DNA of 64,000 nucleotides from JANQIO01 sp043585095. GTDB taxonomy: Bacteria > Pseudomonadota > Gammaproteobacteria > Pseudomonadales > Halieaceae. The position numbers and the translations under genes are program-made. Positions 61,108 to 64,000 of the stretch are shown piece after piece. The stretch is from contig CP121321.1 of NCBI GenBank assembly GCA_043585095.1, forward strand, positions 2,418,001-2,482,000, written 5' to 3'. Within the stretch, counting starts at the first letter, position 1. Every line of letters starts with the position of its first letter. The notes beneath the pieces were generated by a model. The model searched no databases, was not told the origin of the DNA, and saw only the letters and a program-made list of their open reading frames with translations.

Positions 61108-62298
61108 TCACAGATTAGGCGCCGGCGTCATGCGACGTCGTGGCGGGTCGTAAGCCGGGCCCTTCATGACGGTGCAGGGTGCGAGCAAGCGGGTCCAATG
61201 CAATTCACGGGTATAGTAAATTTCTGCGAACAGGTCATCCGTATCCCTGCCCCAGGGCATTTCAAGAGACGCCAGCGCAATATTAGTTTTTGCCGTTGGG
61301 CACCAGGCCGCCGACGTTACGTGGCCTACCACTTTGCCGCGCGCATTGTGGATAAAGCTGTGCTCCGCGGGCTTGTTTCCCTCCACGCTCAGTTTTACAA
61401 AACGATAGCGAGAGCCCTTGCGGCACTCTTCCAGAAGTGCGCTGCGCCCGGTGAACTGGCCTTTATCAAAATCCACCAGCCAGTCCAGGCCCAGCTCGAA
61501 AGGCGAGCGAGCCCTGCCGTGACGCACCACCTGCTCCGCCGGCACAAAGTCTTCCCAGGCCATGATAAAACCCGCCTCGATTCGCAGAATGCTCAGCGCC
61601 TTGGAGCCCATGGGTCGAATCAGGTACTCCCGACCCGCCTCAAACAGGGCATCCCACAGCTCACAGGCGATATTCGGATCCAACCACAGCTCATAGCCAA
61701 GATCACCGGTATAGCCCGTGCGCGACACCAGGACCTCGGTGCCGGCAAAGTCAAAGGAGGTAAGGCCGAAGGGCTTGAGATCCTCCAGACCTTCAAAACC
61801 CATTTTGCGTAGGGTCGCGCATGACGTGGGCCCCTGAACCGCCAGAGCAGCAATAGCCGCGGATTCATCTTCAATCTCAACATCAAAGCCCATGGCCGAG
61901 GTGCATAGCCAGTCCAGGCAGCGCTCCTGCGCGCAGAGACGGTATTCGCCCTCTCTGATGTGGAACAGGGTACCGTCGTCGTGCACCATGCCCTCGTCGT
62001 TGCACCAGGCTGTATAGCCCACGCGGCCCGCCTTGATTTTGCGCACGTCTCGCACCATCAACCGATTCAGATAGGCTTCCGCGTCAGGTCCAGCGATCCG
62101 ATATTTCATCATCGGCGACAGGTCAAAAACGCCGGTGGAGTTGCGCGCCGCGAAGTATTCCAGGCCCACATCCTCATAGCTATTCGCACAGGCATACCCT
62201 GCCCATAGGGTCCAGTCATTGAGCTGACACGCTGCTCGCACTCGCGGCGCAAACGGTGTTTCCATTACCATTTGTTCGTCATGTGCTCTCAGGCTCAC
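61108..62298 (-). CDS. GcvT-family tetrahydrofolate-dependent aminomethyltransferase/demethylase
   Basis: 396-residue protein with the GcvT folate-binding domain and C-terminal barrel. VGLEYFAARNSTGVFDLSPMMKYRIAGPDAEAYLNRLMVRDV is the typical N-terminal region, and RTGYTGDLGYELWL and RIEAGFIMAWEDF mark the folate-facing core. The family includes glycine-cleavage T protein, DMSP demethylase DmdA and O-demethylases; this sequence is not T protein because GcvH/GcvP are absent nearby and motifs differ. The GTG start (GGAG 8 nt upstream) overlaps the FAD oxidoreductase stop as GTGA, so the two are coupled. It likely transfers a methyl group from an N-, O- or S-methyl compound to THF (inference). 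Confidence 0.88.
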   Translation of the reverse strand: MSLRAHDEQMVMETPFAPRVRAACQLNDWTLWAGYACANSYEDVGLEYFAARNSTGVFDLSPMMKYRIAGPDAEAYLNRLMVRDVRKIKAGRVGYTAWCNDEGMVHDDGTLFHIREGEYRLCAQERCLDWLCTSAMGFDVEIEDESAAIAALAVQGPTSCATLRKMGFEGLEDLKPFGLTSFDFAGTEVLVSRTGYTGDLGYELWLDPNIACELWDALFEAGREYLIRPMGSKALSILRIEAGFIMAWEDFVPAEQVVRHGRARSPFELGLDWLVDFDKGQFTGRSALLEECRKGSRYRFVKLSVEGNKPAEHSFIHNARGKVVGHVTSAAWCPTAKTNIALASLEMPWGRDTDDLFAEIYYTRELHWTRLLAPCTVMKGPAYDPPRRRMTPAPNL

Positions 62299-63857
62299 GC
62301 TGTCTTCTCCTGGCGAATTACCGTTTTAGCTGCATTGCGGCCAGCCAGTCCCATCACACCGCCGCCCGGATGCGAACCCGCTCCACAGAGATACAACCCG
62401 GGCACCGGCGTGCTGTACTGGTGGGCTCCCGGCATGGGCCGCATCAACAAGGCCTGGTCCAGTGCCATCTCGCCGTGGTGCCAATGCCCTCCGTGCATAC
62501 CGAACTCGGCTTCAAGGTCCACCGGCGTGCTCAGCTCAGTGGCAAGCACCTGCTGTCGCAGCCCGGGGGCGTAACGCTCTAACTGGTCGAGTGCGGCCTT
62601 CATGCAGTCTTGCTTACCTGACTCCCAGCCCTGCTTGAGTTGATAGGGTGCGAATTGCACGATGGCCGACAACACATGCTTGCCGGCCGGCGCAAGATCG
62701 GGATCGTGTACGGTTGGGATCGATATCTCCATCACCGGCTGGGGTGAAAATTCGCCGTATTTCGCGTGATTGAAGGCACTCTCTATTGCATCCATGGACG
62801 GCGCTAACAGCAGGCGCTCGCCGCTCAATTCGGTTGATACTACGGTGAACTCTGGCAGGCCATCCAGGGCGAGATGCAGTTTCGCGCTAACACCTCGCGC
62901 GCGGAAGTGCTCAACACGTCTGGCGAATCCGGCATCCAGATGTGGGTAACCCACAAGCCCCTGAAAGGTTGTCTTAGGGTCGGCGTTGGAAACAATAGTA
63001 TCTGCACGCAGCACTTCACCGTTGCTTAAGCGCACACCCACGGCGCGGCATTCTTCCATAATGATTTCAGCAACCTGGCTGGAGTAGCGTAGCTCTGCTC
63101 CAGTGCTTTCGGCGGCCGCCGCAAAAGCTCGCCCTACCGCGCCCATGCCACCGCGCACCACCGTTGGTCCTGTCATGCCGTAGTAATCGCCAAGATGGCG
63201 ATAGAGGTAGCCGAATACGGTATTGGGTGAGCGAGGTCCCATGTGCGCGCCGAGCACGCCATCCATGCTGACGGCAGCCTTTAACAACTCACTGTCAAAA
63301 TGCTCGTTGGCTACATCGTAAATATTGATCAAGCCCACCCTCAGTAAATCCTGCATGTCCTCCTTGCCCAGCCGCTTGAGGCCCCAGCCTAACTGCAGCA
63401 GAGACAGATTATCGCGCCAACCTCGCTGCACCAGGCTCGGCAGCGGCCGGCTAAAAAATCCGTCCAATACTTTGGCAAAGCGTTGGTTCTGCTTATAAAA
63501 CCGCCGATATGCCGACTGATCTTTTGCCGACACGCCGCTGACGCCAGCGCCGTGAAACACCACCGGGTCACCGTCTTGAGCCAGCGCCACGGTGCGCAGG
63601 TTTTGCGCTGCAGGCACCAACCCGTGAGCGGCCAACGAGAGCTCTCTGGAGATAGAGGGATTAAGCTGAGTGAGCAAATGGGCGCCGGAAGACACGCGGA
63701 AACCATCGCTAAACTCCCGCGTGGCCGCCGCCCCACCGGGCTGACTGCTGGCCTCTAGCACCAACACCCGGCGGCCTGTTTTGGCCAGATAACTGGCACA
63801 GACCAGGCCATTGTGGCCCGCACCTATAACGATGGCATCAAAGCGGGGATCAATCAT
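62295..63857 (-). CDS. FAD-dependent oxidoreductase, phytoene-desaturase/PYROXD2-like
   Basis: 520-residue flavoprotein of the CrtI/amine-oxidase-like group. FAD binding is VIGAGHNGLVCASYLAKTGRRVLVLEA near residues 10-36. The C-terminal part has GLYLCGAGSHPGGGVMGLAGRNAA, the diagnostic end of the PYROXD2-like subgroup. It is a redox enzyme on a hydrophobic or amine substrate; these are often paired in tandem, and here a second copy lies immediately upstream, overlapping by 8 nt. It couples downstream to the GcvT-like gene. Not a carotenoid gene cluster: no crtB or crtE nearby. Confidence 0.9.
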   Translation of the reverse strand: MIDPRFDAIVIGAGHNGLVCASYLAKTGRRVLVLEASSQPGGAAATREFSDGFRVSSGAHLLTQLNPSISRELSLAAHGLVPAAQNLRTVALAQDGDPVVFHGAGVSGVSAKDQSAYRRFYKQNQRFAKVLDGFFSRPLPSLVQRGWRDNLSLLQLGWGLKRLGKEDMQDLLRVGLINIYDVANEHFDSELLKAAVSMDGVLGAHMGPRSPNTVFGYLYRHLGDYYGMTGPTVVRGGMGAVGRAFAAAAESTGAELRYSSQVAEIIMEECRAVGVRLSNGEVLRADTIVSNADPKTTFQGLVGYPHLDAGFARRVEHFRARGVSAKLHLALDGLPEFTVVSTELSGERLLLAPSMDAIESAFNHAKYGEFSPQPVMEISIPTVHDPDLAPAGKHVLSAIVQFAPYQLKQGWESGKQDCMKAALDQLERYAPGLRQQVLATELSTPVDLEAEFGMHGGHWHHGEMALDQALLMRPMPGAHQYSTPVPGLYLCGAGSHPGGGVMGLAGRNAAKTVIRQEKTA

Positions 63858-64000
63858 CCAGATACCCTCCCGGAACCACGTTAGGTCGCTTTAAATCCAT
63901 CAGTATTTCCCGCGCGGCGTTGGCGCCGGGCGCGGCCATGACCCCGCCACCGGGGTGCGTACCCGAGCCACACATGTACATGCCTTTCACGGGCCCTCGG
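63850..64000 (-). CDS. Second PYROXD2-like FAD oxidoreductase, C-terminal 50 codons only
   Basis: Partial gene running in from beyond the right edge. The visible end reads GMYMCGSGTHPGGGVM, the same diagnostic motif as in the next gene, then a tail ending GGYLDD. The stop overlaps the start of the following oxidoreductase by 8 nt, so the two homologous genes form a tandem pair that is co-translated. The sequence is different enough from its neighbour to be an old duplication. Confidence 0.88.
   Translation of the reverse strand, partial: RGPVKGMYMCGSGTHPGGGVMAAPGANAAREILMDLKRPNVVPGGYLDD

Noticed and set aside
62295..64000. Carotenoid biosynthesis locus
   Set aside because: The CrtI-like genes end with the PYROXD2-type motif and sit with a GcvT-like gene; no phytoene synthase or GGPP synthase is present.

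Overview
The window reads as chromosome of a marine-type gammaproteobacterium, probably near Halieaceae or a related cellvibrionad lineage. This placement is inferred from gene content, not from a marker gene: oligopeptidase A, MltC, a YcaD-like MFS protein and gammaproteobacterial-style lipoproteins sit among many sulfotransferases, short-chain dehydrogenases, luciferase-like oxidoreductases, a P450 and a TonB receptor, a mix typical of bacteria that oxidise lipids, terpenoids or steroids. I see no rRNA, tRNA, insertion sequence, prophage or CRISPR array. Both edges cut genes: an amidohydrolase at the left and an FAD oxidoreductase at the right.

Layout. 1-8.1 kb: amidohydrolase overlapping a queuosine-precursor transporter, an NYN/OST-HTH RNA-binding protein, an alpha/beta hydrolase with internal repeats, an MFS transporter and oligopeptidase A. 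8.3-15.3 kb: a Tat-exported molybdenum hydroxylase pair, divergent from a cupin-P450 pair, then MltC and a luciferase-like oxidoreductase. 15.3-20.3 kb: small lipoprotein, DUF998-like membrane protein, glycosyltransferase, FG-GAP lipoprotein and acyl-CoA synthetase. 20.5-30.2 kb: DUF1214 protein plus sulfotransferase, a double DUF1538 membrane protein fused to a CMP-kinase-like domain, small exported proteins, a MarR regulator and a TPR-sulfotransferase. 30.3-37.7 kb: TonB receptor, BetT-type transporter, branched-chain aminotransferase, PPOX protein and a coiled-coil protein. 38-52.9 kb: sulfotransferase, alkylsulfatase-like MBL protein, four SDRs, an SRPBCC protein, a second sulfotransferase, a PEP-synthase-like phosphotransferase coupled to a HAD phosphatase, a Baeyer-Villiger-type monooxygenase and an ABC exporter. 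53-64 kb: D-aminoacylase-like hydrolase with a divergent AraC regulator, luciferase-like oxidoreductase, crotonase, aldehyde dehydrogenase, and a GcvT-like/phytoene-desaturase-like operon.

How the genes fit together. Four sulfotransferases, an alkylsulfatase-like protein and many redox and acyl-CoA enzymes suggest that hydrophobic substrates are imported (TonB receptor), oxidised, activated with CoA and perhaps reversibly sulfated. This is inference; no substrate can be named from sequence.

Most unusual observations: (i) the DUF1538-DUF1538-kinase fusion; (ii) three tandem arrays (15, 24 and 17 bp units) placed directly behind stop codons between convergent genes, two of which repeat the stop codon in frame in nearly every unit; (iii) the sulfotransferase/sulfatase-like/SDR cluster, whose MBL protein lacks the first metal-binding His; (iv) a coupled phosphotransferase/phosphatase pair; (v) several F420-type protein families in one window.
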